NCBI RefSeq assembly: GCF_029227915.1
Contig: NC_079875.1
Coordinates: 15,865,001-15,929,000 of the forward strand
Direction of reading: 5' to 3'
DNA: 64,000 bases
Source: Hydractinia symbiolongicarpus
Taxonomy: Eukaryota > Cnidaria > Hydrozoa > Anthoathecata > Hydractiniidae
Shown in pieces: positions 1-13,949 of this stretch. How positions within the stretch are numbered: the stretch's first letter is position 1; each line of letters starts with the position of its first letter. The notes under the pieces are model-generated. The model was not told where the DNA came from and did no database searches. It saw nothing but the letters and a program-made list of their open reading frames with translations. A program made the position numbers and the translations under genes.

Positions 1-919
1 TACATACTTTTTCTCTTTGCAACTTTATCTCCGAACTCTTGCGAATTCGCTATAAAGTTCATGTGAAATAAGTTAAAACAACCTGGTTCCGCAGCTTTGA
101 GAATTATAAAATGATGTTCTCAATATTTCGCAAGCCAATGAAAAGCTCAAGTGGCGCATCCAATGCAAGGTATTCTATTTAAGGGCTTGGTAAAAAATTG
201 GTCAACATTAGACCCAAAAATTTTTGTTATGATAGCCCCAGTTTAAGTATTTTCACCGACGATCACCGACATTGTTTACACAATCTATCCTTAAGTTGTG
301 TCGGACGACCCTATCATACCCAGCTTTACGTGACTGTTGTTTAATTTTGTATGCTTTTATTTATCAGGTTCCATAGATGACATGAAGAAACGTCTCACTG
401 CTACTTTTTCGTCTTTTTCGAAATTTTTATGACTGTCATAATAATTAAATGTTTTAAAAATTAATTTTAGTGTTACTGTTGATACTTCTTACATAACTGG
501 GAGAATCGCAGTTATTGAATTTACCTTGTTACGTACAAGCTATTTCCTAATCCATTTAGACTGCGTGTCAATACCCTAATTGAAACGGAGTCGGTCAGAA
601 TGTTTTGCCCAATCGAATCCAAAGTAGTTTAAAATTCCGGTCACACTCACCCTCCTAACCTCTTAACAATTACATTACCTCTTTTTCTTAGAAAGAGTAG
701 ACGTGAGCCAGTCACATATCTTTATCTGCAAAAACGTTCACAGTGTAGTGTGAAAAATTAAAGGTTCAATCGATCGAAGGAAGCTAAAAATATCAGATAG
801 CAAGCTAGATGAATACCTAACTTTTTTTGACGGCACTAGTTTGTGTCTTTTATTTTGCATAACTGCCTTGTATTTTTGTTATTTATTATTTGCAGTGTAT
901 GTACTTATTATAACAGCGT

Positions 920-957
920 TTTGTTCTATCCTACATTCACATGTAGGATAGAACAAA
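920..957. repeat. Perfect 17-bp inverted repeat (hairpin)
   Basis: Two perfectly complementary 17-bp arms (TTTGTTCTATCCTACAT and its complement) are separated by a 4-base loop, TCAC. No flanking target duplication or transposon end is evident. It is shorter than a typical microRNA precursor. It could be a cruciform-forming site or the remnant of a small foldback element. Confidence 0.85.
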
Positions 958-3900
958 GCTCTCAAACAAAAGCTTAGACGCAAGCAAATGTCAGAGCAAA
1001 TCCAGCTCATTACTAACCTCATAACTACAATCAAACAGGAGCACAAAATCGGCGCGGTCACATCTTATCGTTAAATAATACAACAATTAATTTTTTCGGA
1101 CGAGTGAGGCGATTTGCGCTAAACAATATTGACCGCGTGAGCAAAGAATTATGGACTTAAACAATCGAGAAGCGCGGCCAGTATTCTGACCGCAGAGAAC
1201 TCGTTTAAGACCAAGCTTGATTTTTCCCACCGTAACTGCTTCAAATTCCTAGCGATAAGACAAATTATGCTGTGTGTCCTGGCTAGCATTCACATTACAC
1301 ACTTACTATGCGAATATGTATATAACCTACCCCGTCCCCAAGGCATCTTGTATCTTAATATCGGACGGCATGTTCGTCTCGCCGTCCGAGATAAAAAAAG
1401 AGACAACAGGCGTTGGGAACCAGGTTAATATATATCAAGCTTTTCACGTATTCTTTAAAATCATGACATCAACAACTTTAAACATTTTGCTTTCCAAAAA
1501 ATGTAGTTAGGACTTCATATCATCAAGGCAACGACAAATTCGACGAAACCAAGGACACAAATTACTTTCAGTGTTTTCAAGTAGGCTAACATTAGGAATG
1601 CTATTGATTTAGAATAGAGAATTAAGCAAGGTCACACATGACATCGTGAACAACCACGTCAATTAACGGTAGTGCGGTAAATGTGAATTTACTTTTCACT
1701 AACAATGTTTTGAGCTTTTTGCACACAGGTTCAAATTGCCAGGCTCACATAATTGATAATTTGATACATAATACACCTCACATTAAAAAAAGCCTCATTT
1801 GTGAATGCTATTGTTTTTCAATTTTAAATTGTAAAGATTTTGTTCACATTGTTGAGTCGCATATGGCACTTCTGTCATTCTAAAATTTAGTAACTAACTT
1901 CAGTTGCATCTTATATCAAGCATATATACTTAAGACAATGGTAACATGCGAAGTTTATCAACATTACAAGTGATATTTCAACAAAAATCAAAAACGTGCT
2001 TGGATATCAGAAATTAAATTAACATAAGTATTGCTCCATCATGACAATATCTAGCTAAGTTAAAAATTATAGATAAACATGATTTCATCTATATTAAAAT
2101 AAAATTGTAACAATACAATAAAAAGCCGCGTCCTGTTACGGAAACAAGAAATTTTAAAAATGCGCACCAATACCAAATGCGATAAGTTTTTGTTCACCTT
2201 GTTGCAACGGGTTAATTTAAATACAACATAATAATACAGAAGTCATGTGTGTCTGTTTGTGGCAGGCAAAGTATACGTGTTGTTTCATTATTCAGTATGT
2301 ATAATTGATTTTATCACGAGATTACTAGTGTTATTTACTATTGACAGTTTTTTTTTTTAGAACACAGTGTTTTTGGTCATAGATCACTTCTATCTCCCAT
2401 TAAGACATTAAAACGTAATTTTAACTATTTCAATATGGAGTTGCGTACGCCATCTGGAAATACATAGAGAGTTGTTTGCTTTGACACACAAAGGTATGAC
2501 GTATTCAGGAGAATTAGCGATAGTAAAACTGAAGTCGTGACGATAAAAAACCCACGCATTCAAACTGATGATGTCTTGATAGTAGTCTTTTCCAATATCA
2601 ACACGTTGCCTCAGACACCTACAGGTAATAACAGGTATCTCGAATGCATTGACTGAACATGTATGACTGCTCACATGTAGAAGGAGTCATCACTCATTTG
2701 TCAGAAGTCACTAAACACAAACATGACGGATATTGCTTAAAATTTACACTATCATCTTTGTCCAAATGTAACTCTAATGTTGAAATTGAAGAAACGATTG
2801 CCATGTGTAAAGAATGTATGTCAGTCACAGTCATATAGATTAGTTCATCAATAATTCAAGGACTTTGTGTACCATTATGGACAATTTGACTGTCAATCAT
2901 GACCTGCTCAAATCAGTTGTAGAAAGAGAAAATGAAATTTCTAGGGCAACTTTTATTATTCACTTTCTGTATAACAATCAACACCTTAGAGCAAGAAATA
3001 ACGGCAATATCATCCGAAAGAAAGTAAATATATTTTGGTCACATGCACTGGCAATCTTTTTGGCCCTTAGCAATTTTTGTTGGTTTTGTTCCTTTTTTGT
3101 TTTTTTTCTTTTTGCTGCGTTGATTAGAAACAGTCGTCGTGTGGGTACACGACTGGGCTTGTTTACTGTAAGTTAGTTCTACCAACACAATATTCTAAAT
3201 TTTGTTTTGTGGTACCCGAGATATCTGTATGCTATATTTGTATATTTTTAAGTAGATTTATATAACATCTTGTTAATACACAACACATTCTATATAGTGC
3301 TGATCAGTGACATCATTTTATGAAAATTTAACCTTGAATTTGGTAATGCATTAGACATTATGAAATACTAAAGTTAGATTTATAAATTTTTTTGCCTAAT
3401 TATAACAACATGAATTAATGCTGGTTATACCGGCATTAAAAGATGTCGTCCCCCCTCGTTCTCTTGTTACGTAATTTTACAAATATTAACACCGCATCTG
3501 TTTATTTCCTATAACACCAAAAACTTTTAAATGAGTCCAGAGGCAAGGAAAAAATTCAAGATTTAGATCATACACTAAAATAATTGAAAATAACCGTTAT
3601 GCATAAAATTCTCTGTTTCATAACAACAGAGATTTCTCCCAGTTATAAAGCCGAGCTTCTTTTTGTTGATTATAATTCCATTCCAAATCTATACGGCATG
3701 GTAATTTGTTCAGTTTTATTTTGAGTTTGAGAACCATCCTAAAAGGACAGTTAGTATTAATCTTTTCAAAAGTGTCTTTCGTAAAACTTCTTCCGAATAC
3801 GTTGAAGGTTGATGATCCGTTTTGTGTTGAGCTGACATACATTAACACATACATACATTTTACAATCTCTTTTAAAATTTTGTTACTTTTAGCCATAAAT

Positions 3901-4864
3901 ATCAATTAGAAATATTATCGGAATATCTGAGCGACTTGTGAGATACTTCCAACTGTCAATTGAATTGTCATTAACTATCACGGGTACTTTGAACCATATA
4001 GGGAGAGACATTGCTAAGGCAACATTTCGCAGAAAATATTGTGAAATCTTTTACACAGACACAATTCTGATGTAAAGCAGCTTTTTAAACAGCGGACGTG
4101 TTGACTTTACCCGCCCTGGCGTGAATACGGTTAAGCACCCAGGGCGTCTAAAACGACTGTAAATAGCGTAATCAATATTAACAAAGAAGATTTTAGTTTG
4201 TGCTTATTTCTTGGAAAGATTAGACAGAGTGAAAAATTAACATTGAGCGCCCCCCGTTAGTGCCAGGAAGCGATTTTAAACTAAAAACCCTTGGCACTAA
4301 ATCGAAAAGATGCATCTGTCACACATTAATTATAGCGCCCTTTTGACATGCCAATGTCACAAAATAACATTCAAATAGAAAGAAACAGGCCATACAGCCT
4401 GTCAAGGATGAGATGGACACCAATTTCGAAAGCTTAGGAAAAAACAAAGTTCAAATGATAGCTTTCGTAGCTCATCACAACGTCGTTTGATTGCGAAATG
4501 AAGAAAGGAAGTCCTGAGAATAAACTCATACGATATTGCATACAGTATAAGCCCAGTTAAAGCGAAAACATATTTGACTGATTAAAGAATATAATGTTTA
4601 AAGAATGCTTACAAAAGGTAATAGGTGGAAAGCCAATTATTTTCTCTCCTCTTTTCTCTGTTTCTTTAGAATTTTAAAGAAATCTAACATTTTTATAAAC
4701 TTTAATAAACATGTCTTTATTAATATTAGGAGTGAACATGGCGTTATTCTTGGACAGAGTATAAAAAACCAAAGGTTTATAAATAAGTCAATAACATTCC
4801 TGTTTATTGGGCTGGGATAACATTCCAATGTACAAATGATTTATGGGATTCTGTCTGCTTGCCG

Positions 4865-5053
4865 ACTGGTAGCCTTGTGGTTAAACTTCGCTTCCTCGGT
4901 GTGAAAGATCGTGATTCAAACCCCACTCAACTCATTTCACAGACTATAAAAGTGTGAATCGTTCTGCTAAGCTTTCAGCAGGGCAAGCCTTTGCAGGAAA
5001 TTTGTTCGTATAGTACCAAAAGAAACTGAAGAGGCTATGTCGGGTAAATAGTC
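4865..5053 (+). mobile_element. tRNA-derived SINE, family A copy 1
   Basis: The head resembles a tRNA gene: an A-box-like TGGTAGCCTTGTGG and a B-box-like GATTCAAACCCC. It is followed by ACTATAAAAGTGTGAAT and TTCTGCTAAG and a tail containing GAAGAGGCTATG. The same order of blocks is found at 16167-16453 and, reversed and truncated, at about 29967-30075, so this is a dispersed family. It is diverged and lacks an obvious intact target duplication. It is not a functional tRNA, because the cloverleaf pairing is poor. Confidence 0.7.
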
Positions 5054-6584
5054 CGTTGGCATATACGTTTATATATGCATTGCTATATGCTTTGAGCTTT
5101 TATGTACACATTTATATATGCTTCGAGCACTGCGAAGGAATATATTGTATAGGATGTTGTTGCAAAACATAATAAGAACATGCGAACAAATGTTGTGGCA
5201 ATTGTCACGTGATTTTTCATTGTTATTTTTAGAAGTAGTGATTAAAGAAACATAATTATTTGACGTAGTATAAAATGGCGTCTCCGGTTTCCACACAGCT
5301 AAAAAAGCGTACAGGTCCTGCGCCAATCATTACTTAACAACATCTTCAAAACGTGTTCGTCTCATAGAAAATGTAAAAGAAAAAGAAAGCAAACTTTTTT
5401 ATAAATTTTAAAACAACTTTACCGAAATGAACCGCTTTTCCTGTGTCTCGTGCCCCCCCCCCCCTGTGCCGTTTTTATACGGGGTGACTTTTTCAATAAG
5501 GCAAAACGCCCTGGGAACGAGGTTGTACTGAGATTAAACCTTTTAACTGAAATACCGCCTGCCCCGTCCAAACAACAAACACTGTGCTATCACGTGCAGT
5601 GTGGTCCTTAATATTTGCGGCTGTCGTAAAATAAATTTTTGCATAATTAAAATTATATTGTTCTCCTCCCGGGTGATTTCTATATCTTAAACTACAACAG
5701 CGCGATAATTCTGGATAGGTTTGCAAGCCTGTGTCCATTTATAAGTTTTAACTAAATATATAAACATATTTTAAGGAACTGAATATCACACACATGTTTT
5801 AATTTTTCTTGTGAACTTTCGACTCTTGGTTTTGGTTGCTATGTTGTTTCGTCAGCAGCGATTACGTAATCAAACATTTTAAAAATCGGCGCAAATCCGA
5901 GCATGTTTATTAGGCACGTTCTTCACGACGCCAGTCGATTCGATGGTGAGAAAAGAGCAGGATGGGAGAGAAGGAAAATGAAAAATCCTAATATTTTTTG
6001 TGCAAACATTTAAGTAAAGTATATTTTGTTAGCTATTTGTAGTATAGGTAGCTAGTGTTTGTGTTACAATGTACGATTAGCTGACTACTATGGGTGGCAT
6101 CTGGAGTAAATTCTTTTGGTGTAGCTAGCCATCTAATAAAGGGCGAAAGAAAGAAGTTTTTTTTTTGCTTTGATGGTTCGGTTAGCTAACTAGAGACGAT
6201 AAATATTGTTTACAATTCTAAACTTAAAACTTCATGTACAGATTTGTGCAAATTAAGATTTTATGTATACACACAAGATTTATTATTATTTTGCACATCT
6301 TATCCATGATGGATAAAGGTTTTATAAATTAGGCTTCTAATTTTGAGGTACACAATTGTGTTTGATTGCCTTTAAATCACAAGGCCTGCGTGAATTCTCC
6401 CAGTCGAAATGTCTCATGTTACAACTTTCGTTCAAAGGAAAACTTTGATGTTTTACAGTCAAATTCTTACAGCTGTTTTGAGAGGTCCCCTGCTGGTTGT
6501 GATAGTTTATGTGCATATTTTACATGGCTAGCCTCACAAATATCGAGGGATATACCCTGTCTATTATTTCCAGGAGGGGCCATG

Positions 6585-6845
6585 GCGTAGATGGAGAGTC
6601 CTAGAGTATTTAATGCTCATTTTGAGCTACGCAGACCCAATTAGAGCTCGCGCTCTACTAGACAACTCCCGGCAACATCCAACGGCCCACACAGTGTGCC
6701 ATCTTCCCAATTTCCCTCACATGGCTTGGGTTAACCCGGGGCTATGGTAACATTCACTCGCCCATGTTGAATCGCCATCAAGAGGAATCGAACCCCGGTC
6801 TCCCACACAGAGTACGTGAGCTATAACCACTAATCTACGGCGCCA
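6585..6845 (-). mobile_element. tRNA-derived SINE, minus strand
   Basis: On the minus strand the sequence starts GGCGCCGTAGATTAGTGG, has a B-box-like GGTTCGATTCC in the tRNA-like head, and continues for about 200 bp into a GC-richer body than its surroundings. A diverged relative lies at about 55290-55548. The cloverleaf is incomplete, so it is called a SINE and not a tRNA gene. Confidence 0.6.
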
Positions 6846-7217
6846 CACATATTGTATGCCTGCAATACCGAATTACCGAATAAGGATCCCATCTTTTTTT
6901 ACAGTGGGGCAAACAGGATTTGGAATGCTCTGCTCTTAATAGTGAAGCGAAAAAAGTGAGAATTTATACAATTTTTTGGGATGACCTATAACTACAGATC
7001 ACTGTAGCTATTACATTTTCTGAATAATTTTCAGCCATGTTTTGTGGGTAGAAATTTTTTTTACAAACATGGTACCTTAATTAAGCCATTAAACATTACC
7101 AGAATTGATAAAATTTATTTTATGTGACACTGAAAGAAAGTCTTTTATTTTACTTTCCAGGAAACAATAAAACTATTTAAGCAAGTGTATATATATAAAT
7201 AAATATAAATATTCAAA

Positions 7218-10193
7218 ATGGCTACATATCATGGATTGAATCAAGCTGTTTTGGACAAATATTTGGAGCTTGACACCCGGGGCATGATCCAATTAAATTA
7301 CATATGGATTGATGGCTCTGGTGAAACAATGCGATCAAAAACAAGAACGATAGATTGGGATCCACAAACCATAGAGCAATTGCCAATATGGAATTTTGAT
7401 GGTTCTTCCACTGGTCAAGCAACTGGAAACAACAGTGATGTTTATCTTCATCCAGTCGCCATGTATCCTGATCCTTTTCGTAGAGGAAAAAACAAACTGG
7501 TCCTTTGTGAAACATACACTTATGATCATAAACCAACAATATCGAATAAACGCAAATCTTGTAAAATGGCAATGGATAAAGCAAAAGTATGGAAAATAGT
7601 TTTTGTTGGTAAACATATTTTAAGTAATCAAACATTTTAATTGAAGTAAAAAAAATGTCAGTAGGTCACAGTTGTTCCTAAGGAAATGTCACAAAATGAG
7701 GAAACCCTAAGACAGTACAAGGATGCAAATAAAGTTTTACTTTTTGTGTAAATATTGGTTTGTGTTTAAACTCTGTCAATTGTACAATTAAACTTTAGTA
7801 AACATTAATTTTTCTGTAAACAAACTTTTTTATAATAGGATCAATATATTGTTTGTTGTTTTTGACACTTTTAAATGGGCCAATTAAGTTACAGGATACA
7901 GGATTTTAATCGTAACAGTAATTATTTATATTTCTAATGTTAATTGTTGTCATTTACCTATTTTATAGAGTTTTTATCCCTGGTTTGGGCTTGAACAAGA
8001 ATACACATTACTTGACAAAGATAAACACCCCCTAGGGTGGCCTAAACATGGTTACCCTGGTCCGCAAGGCCCTTATTATTGTGCAATTGGAACTGGTAGG
8101 GTGTTTGGGCGTGAAGTTATGGAAGCTCATTACAGAGCTTGTTTGTATGCAGGTATAAAAATAGCAGGAGAAAATGCAGAGGTTATGCCTGCACAGGTAT
8201 GTTTCGCACTGTTATATACTAGCCTGGAGACCTGTTGTTTCATTTCCAAGAAGCAGCTAGCAAAGCACCGTTTTAAAAAACCTGAACAGGATGGCCATAC
8301 TTGAAAACTCAAATAAGTTTCCTTCTAAAATCTTCTAAAGATGTTTATGGTGACATTCATTTTTTTCGTAAACAGGAATCTCTGACATTCAAAAAAGATT
8401 TATGGAGATTACAGAAAAGTCTTTGTTAAGCGTGACTTCTTTAGCATAGATTTTGCGCACAATTGTTGTGTAGTTTTATTTTTTTGTTATTTTTTGGAAA
8501 TTTTTCCAGTTAAGAAATGGCCTGGAAAGGGGGTTCATTTATTAAATAATATAATATCACAATACTGGCAATTAAGAGGACAGTTTTTCTGCACAAAAAC
8601 TATTCATACCAAGCTTGTTTCCATTTGACTGCTTTTTTTGCCATAGCGCAAAAAGCTCAAGCTTTTTTGTAAGCGCATGCAAATAAATCTTTAATCTTGT
8701 CACAGTGTGCACATGCTTCCAAAACATTTTGTAAACGTTTTGCTCTAAAGCGAAAAATGCAGTAAAGTAAAACCAAAATTTAATGGGATCTTCAATTTTT
8801 AAATGGAATCTTTGAAATTCAAAGTCAACTCGCCTGTAATTTGTTATTATCAAATAATTTTCCAAAAATTTTAACACGCTTTACTTATTTAATAATTTTC
8901 ATGCTTCTAGTGGGAGTTTCAAGTTGGCCCATGTGAAGGAATTGACATGGGTGACCATCTCTGGGTTGCACGTTACCTGTTGGAAAGAGTTGCGGAAGAT
9001 TTTGGAATTCGAATATCTCTTGACCCAAAACCAATACCTGGTGATTGGAATGGTGCTGGTTGCCATGCTAACTTCAGGTAAATAATTTAATCTTGATTTC
9101 CGGTCAATTTCGGTGCCTATTAGAAGTTTAAAACCCTCGGAAAGCTGAAGTCAGACTAGCTGATTTTTGAATATCCGTCTTTCTCTAGAGAACAAAGTGA
9201 CGTGTGAATTTTTTTCATAAAAAATATTCTGTCTATGATGATATGTTATTTGTGTGGTAACTAGTTTTTGCAGCCATTCTTCTCTTTTTCTTAAGTTTGA
9301 AAGTTTATGAATATTGTTCTTTTTTTGACAATCGCTTTGGAATATGGCAAGAATTTAAAAGCAATAAAAAAATATGGAAAAAACCTTGACCATGATGCTA
9401 AAAAAATATTTTGATTCTTTTTGTGATTTAACATTCTGCCCTTAGTAACTTAAAGCTTTACAAAGAATGTCAAATGTTAAAAATTGTGTCACATGTTAAA
9501 CACGTGTGTCACATGTTAAACACATGAAATCTTTGTGGCTTTGTGGTCTAAATTTTTGTGTTAAGAAGTATTTAGCAACTCTGTTGATGTCAATACTTTT
9601 AAAGAGGTTTTATAATCTTATAATAATTTTTTAATCTCTTCATAATTTTTAAAACCTAGCTAATGAATTTTATGTTCTTTTTCTCTCCCAAAATGTATGA
9701 TACAAAACTTTATTGTCGCATATCGATGCTTTAACAGAGATCACGGCCTAAAAAGTAAATTAATTATAATTAACTTTTGACTTTCACATTTCACGCCTGA
9801 TTGAACGAGGCCTGGAGTGTATATGTGTTTTTTCTACTTGTTTCCAGTACTGCTGAAATGAGAGAGGAAGGTGGCATCAAGTTGATCTATCAAGCCATCG
9901 AAAAGTTGTCAAAGCGTCATGCTTATCACATTAGGATGTACGATCCGAAACAAGGTCGCGATAACGAACGTCGTTTAACTGGTCGTCACGAAACGTCAAC
10001 AATACACGAATTTTCGCACGGCGTTGCACATCGGGGATGTAGTATTCGTGTGCCGCGCCAATGCGCAGAGGATGGATATGGGTATATGGAGGATCGCAGA
10101 CCTTCATCGAATTGCGATCCGTACAGCGTTACCGAGGCGCTCGTACGGACTATAATTTTGGACGAAGTTGACGAAGAAGAAACAAAGGAATAG
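7218..10193 (+). CDS. GLUL: Glutamine synthetase (type II, eukaryotic)
   Basis: It makes glutamine from glutamate, ammonia and ATP. Four exons: 7218-7586, 7969-8196, 8911-9077 and 9848-10193, giving 369 residues, close to the 373 of human GLUL. All three introns have GT/AG ends and the frame stays open across every junction. Visible family signatures are WNFDGSST in the beta-grasp domain, LEQEY (metal-binding E132, E134), [11 protein letters not shown] (E194, E201), AGCHANF (H251), RRLTGRHET (R297), AHR (R317) and EDRR (E336, R338). All residues that I match to the human metal, ATP and glutamate sites are present. Start ATG 7218 is followed directly by family sequence. A pyrimidine-rich acceptor ending at 7160 suggests a spliced 5' UTR. 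No targeting peptide is seen, so it is probably cytosolic. The acidic tail ([10 protein letters not shown]) differs from the vertebrate end. Confidence 0.97.
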
Positions 10194-10672
10194 AAAGCAG
10201 AACAAATTTGAACAAAAACGACATTTTGTTTTCATGACAATAAGTAAGATCTTTTTTGGTCATTTTTAAATGTGTAAATTACAAATACCTAACGGATTAT
10301 ATATTCTGTGTGTATTTATTACGCTTTTTCGTTAATTTTGCTCTTTCCCTTGTGTTGGTGTATTTTTATATTCTTTATTATTCAGCTAACAAAGCAGTAA
10401 AACAAAATTTAATAGTTAATAATTTTAGGAGATATATTATTTTACGTGTGAAAGTATTGTAAAAAAAATAACAACGGTGTGTCATATTCCAAAAAAAAAC
10501 ATTTGTTAGAAAAGTGAAATCCTTTATTCTTTAAATTATTAAATTTTAAAAATAACGTGAATATTTTACTCTTTAAATGTCTTTGTTCACTATCCAGAAG
10601 TCGTACCAGAGATTTTTACTATTTTTAAAATATATACTTCATAAAGTTTTATTAGAGAAACGAGGAAAAAAG

Positions 10673-10678
10673 AATAAA
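10673..10678 (+). terminator. Candidate poly(A) signal of glutamine synthetase
   Basis: AATAAA about 480 bp after the stop codon. A second AATAAA follows near 10782. Which one is used cannot be told from sequence alone. Confidence 0.35.
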
Positions 10679-11993
10679 GTCCGTTAGCATTAGGTAGGAA
10701 AAGCCTAAAAAAAGTCAATTTTAATTCCAGCTACCCAAAAAATTATAGATACGGCATTGTGTAACTTCTCACCTACAGCCAATAAAACTGCGCGAGACTA
10801 AGATTTTTAAAAATGACACTGTAGGACACTAAAATTTTCTCGCGATCAGTGCATGAAAAGGTTTCTGAATCGATGTAAGTTTAATTTTACAAAATTTAAC
10901 GCATGCCAATATGAGTGTATTTTCCTCTGTTTTACCGTAAACCATGACGGTTTTACAATTATTTATATAGCTACGAAAATTTCCTTTTTTATTATATTAC
11001 TGGTGGTTACCTCATTGGAAATCATAAAAAAACATATCGCAGTTGCTATATTTCCTGCATTTTTAACGCGAAATCGGCCCATTTGACAGACAGACTAAAC
11101 ACGAGTATTTATAAAAGACTAGTCGTTGGCCCATGGAAAAATCCACGAGTTCGCTCGTCAGCAAATTATTTACTCTGCAGGAAATCCGATAATAAAGCTG
11201 TAACTCAATTATTTTGAACCCACAAAATACAGTTATTGTTAAATAACGTTGGTGCACCTGGTGTTGACCATCCCGCTAGACGCTTTAGTGCAGGTTGGCT
11301 GTGCCGTGTGTGGAAAACTTTATACAAGTATACTTGAAATCTGCAACAAAAGTTCATATAAAGCACAACCATGAAATTAAGTTGACCATTCTTCGTTGTT
11401 TTTTGTTTAAACGGGTTCATTAAGTTCGCGTGACACCAAAATCCATGATTGAATCGTAGCTGTGATTGAAATAAAAACACAGTGTTTGTCGCAAATCCAC
11501 TTGAACGCTCACAGTATTTCGGGTGTAATGCGTTTTTCCAAAAAAAAAAAACTTTCTGCAACTTCAACTAGAATAAAAGCACAGACGAAAACTTAGTCTG
11601 TTGTTTCACTGTCATAGCCAGACAGTCGCTTGACTTTTTTATCATATTTCGGTGCATTAGTTGTCGCGAGATTTTAAAAATTAACCGCATATAAAATTTA
11701 ACTCGCTGTATAAGCGAGTTGCATTGTAGCGCTTAATACCTGTTATTGTATAAACTTTAGACTTTTACCTAAGTCGATAATACAATCAAAGTGTTGATAT
11801 CTAACTAATATTAACATAGAAAACAAATTTAACTAGCTAGCTGGTTTACTTTTTAGCTAGTTGGACAAAATAAACTTAAGCTGCATCTCAGTAAATTTAA
11901 ACAGGTGCATATAGCTAACACATGAAAACAATGTTATGTTAGCTAGGTTGAAAGCGCCTAATATTAAACTGGACTAAAAGAACAGCATAAATG

Positions 11994-12089
11994 CTGCCAG
12001 CCAGCTCGCCGGCTAGATCGCTGGCTAAATCGCTGGCTTGATCGCTGGCTTGATCGCTGGCTTGATCGCTGACTAGATCGCTGGCAACA
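11994..12089. repeat. 12-bp tandem repeat
   Basis: About eight imperfect copies of GATCGCTGGCTT, with TTGATC, TAGATC and AAATC variants. The array is GC-richer than its surroundings. There is no coding context. Confidence 0.85.
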
Positions 12090-13111
12090 CAACCTCTTTT
12101 AAAATATGGTTTTCGTCACCCTGGCTCTAATTGTGTCATGTTGATTCGATTTGAAATAAAGCTACGACGAAACCGTTTGAAATAGTCAGACACCAAAGAG
12201 AATTGATAGAAGCTGAAGACAAAACGATAGTCGCTGGTGGCACAATGCAAGGGTGTGCTTTAAAGCTATGAAATTTTAATGTTAAAAGTTCGAATCTTTA
12301 CTTTCATCATATAACCTGGGCAAAATAAGCGATGTGTTTTTTTTGCCTTAAATTTTACTCTACCGCTACTTTTTAATTGGCGTAAAAACAAGATAGGTAA
12401 TAGATTTTATGCAGAGGTCTATTATTATTATTATTTTTCGTGCGAATGAAATAAAACACCTGTTTTGACTCAATAAAAAGAGATTCTCATCAAAAATTGA
12501 GCAGGTGGTCGTTGCTGTTGTTATCTTGTATTTTCACGTGAACATTGGACTGTATTTTATTCCAGCTGCCTGAATATTTTTGTCGTTCGTGTAATCAGCT
12601 TTTTTTTTTTAAAAAAGAAAAGTTTATTCATATCAATCTAAAAATTCGTGGATTATACACAAACGCAAGATTTAATATATTGGGGAATTTTCATTAACAA
12701 GATGGATTAGATATTTATGCAAACGAGAAATATTTCATTTGTAAGTGCATAGCTTTGATTTTCACACGTTTATATTAGTTTAAATATTTGATTTTTATGA
12801 ACTTCTTGGAGAAAAGAGAATTTAATAACTTTTTACATCAGAAATTTCTTCAAGAAAATATTTGTTTTCGACTTTTTCTTCTTTTCTGTCTTTAATAATA
12901 ACATATGCAATTCTAGTTAGTTATGTTCGCGCTTCATATTTTTCGCGCTTAAAATATCATGCGGATTTCTAAATATGGCAGACGCACTACATCCAATTTC
13001 TACGTAGAAATATGAGAGGATTATTTCATTCAATAAGGTCGTAAGTTCTAAATGCAAGAGAATGTTATTTTCTCTTATGTACCGAAAGAATAACGGTAGA
13101 ATACTGGATAA

Positions 13112-13129
13112 CCCCCCCCCCCCCCCCCC
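13112..13129. repeat. Poly-C run, 18 bases
   Basis: Eighteen consecutive C residues. Similar G/C homopolymers occur at about 5452 and 35968-35983, which is unusual in such AT-rich DNA. Length calls at homopolymers are error-prone. Confidence 0.9.
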
Positions 13130-13459
13130 ATCCCAAGTGTTTACTTTTAGTCTTGTTTTTAAAATAATTAATTTATTTTCCTGTTTAAACTTTCCCTGTA
13201 TTCATTCAGTATATATAAGCGAAGTAATGTTGCATTGCAGTGACATTCCGTCTAAGTGAATAAAGCAACCAGGTTTTCCTTGAAATATCCATGCTTTCTA
13301 TAATAACCTATGTATTATTTGCTTGTACCATTTGCCAACTAAAACATGAAGGTCAATCAAAATGTTTAACTTCATTTCTTGACCATTTTTCAACATTTTT
13401 TTGGTTCTTCATGATTCATTCAGATTTGTAACTGTAAATAAATGAAAAAGATTGTGTTT

Positions 13460-13640
13460 GTACTTTTACGCCTTTTACTTTACGACCTTTACTTTGCACC
13501 CTTTATTTTGCTCTCTTCATTCTACGCCTTTTAGTTTACACCCTTTATTTTACGCTCTTTCATTTTACGCCCTTTATTTTACACCCTTTTTTTTACACCA
13601 TTTATTTTACACCATTTATTTTACGCCCTGAATTTTCTCT
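13460..13640. repeat. Degenerate about 15-bp tandem repeat
   Basis: Roughly twelve diverged copies of a unit like CCCTTTATTTTACGC, with ACC, GCC and CTC variants. The plus strand is pyrimidine-rich. No coding potential is visible. Confidence 0.8.
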
Positions 13641-13949
13641 GCGAAAGATTTTTAAAATCAAGTGAATTAACGAGTTATTATGTAATAGCACGAAATGTTC
13701 TAATTAGACATGGTTCGTTCAAATTGTTCAGTTTGTTGGAAATAACTGCGAAAATAGCTATTGATTTTGCTGTGATAGTTCAAGCTCATGCTATCAGCCG
13801 AAGAAATATTCTTATGCAAAATTTACGCAATATCTGGTCCATATTATACTGGCAATAAAAAGAAAGTAAACGCCATAAATCATACCCACTTGGGTCCTTG
13901 TTCTATCATGAATTATAATCCTGAATTGTTATTTCTTTCAAAGAAATGT

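Larger units (their letters stand above)
1..7217. other. Intergenic region left of glutamine synthetase
   Basis: No gene is recognised here. Open frames of up to about 100 codons occur on both strands, but none carries a recognisable motif, and that length is expected by chance at this AT content. Visible contents are a perfect hairpin (920-957), a fragment of the mini-Helitron-like family (about 2120-2215), a tRNA-derived SINE (4865-5053), a 13-base C run near 5452, a dispersed-repeat-like segment at about 5490-5760 and a minus-strand SINE (6585-6845). A pyrimidine-rich acceptor ending at 7160 suggests that the glutamine synthetase 5' UTR is spliced, so part of this stretch probably holds its promoter and leader exon, which I cannot locate. 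Confidence 0.6.

Noticed and set aside
2408-2674. Minus-strand 88-codon open frame with several cysteines
   Set aside because: At this AT content (stop about every 14 codons) many frames of this length are expected by chance. No motif or splice partner was found, and a plus-strand frame overlaps it.
2865-3176. Plus-strand 103-codon frame with a hydrophobic stretch
   Set aside because: The hydrophobicity comes from a T-rich run. No recognisable family, and the length is within chance expectation.
3618-3905. Minus-strand 95-codon frame
   Set aside because: No similarity recognised and no splice sites that connect it to another exon.
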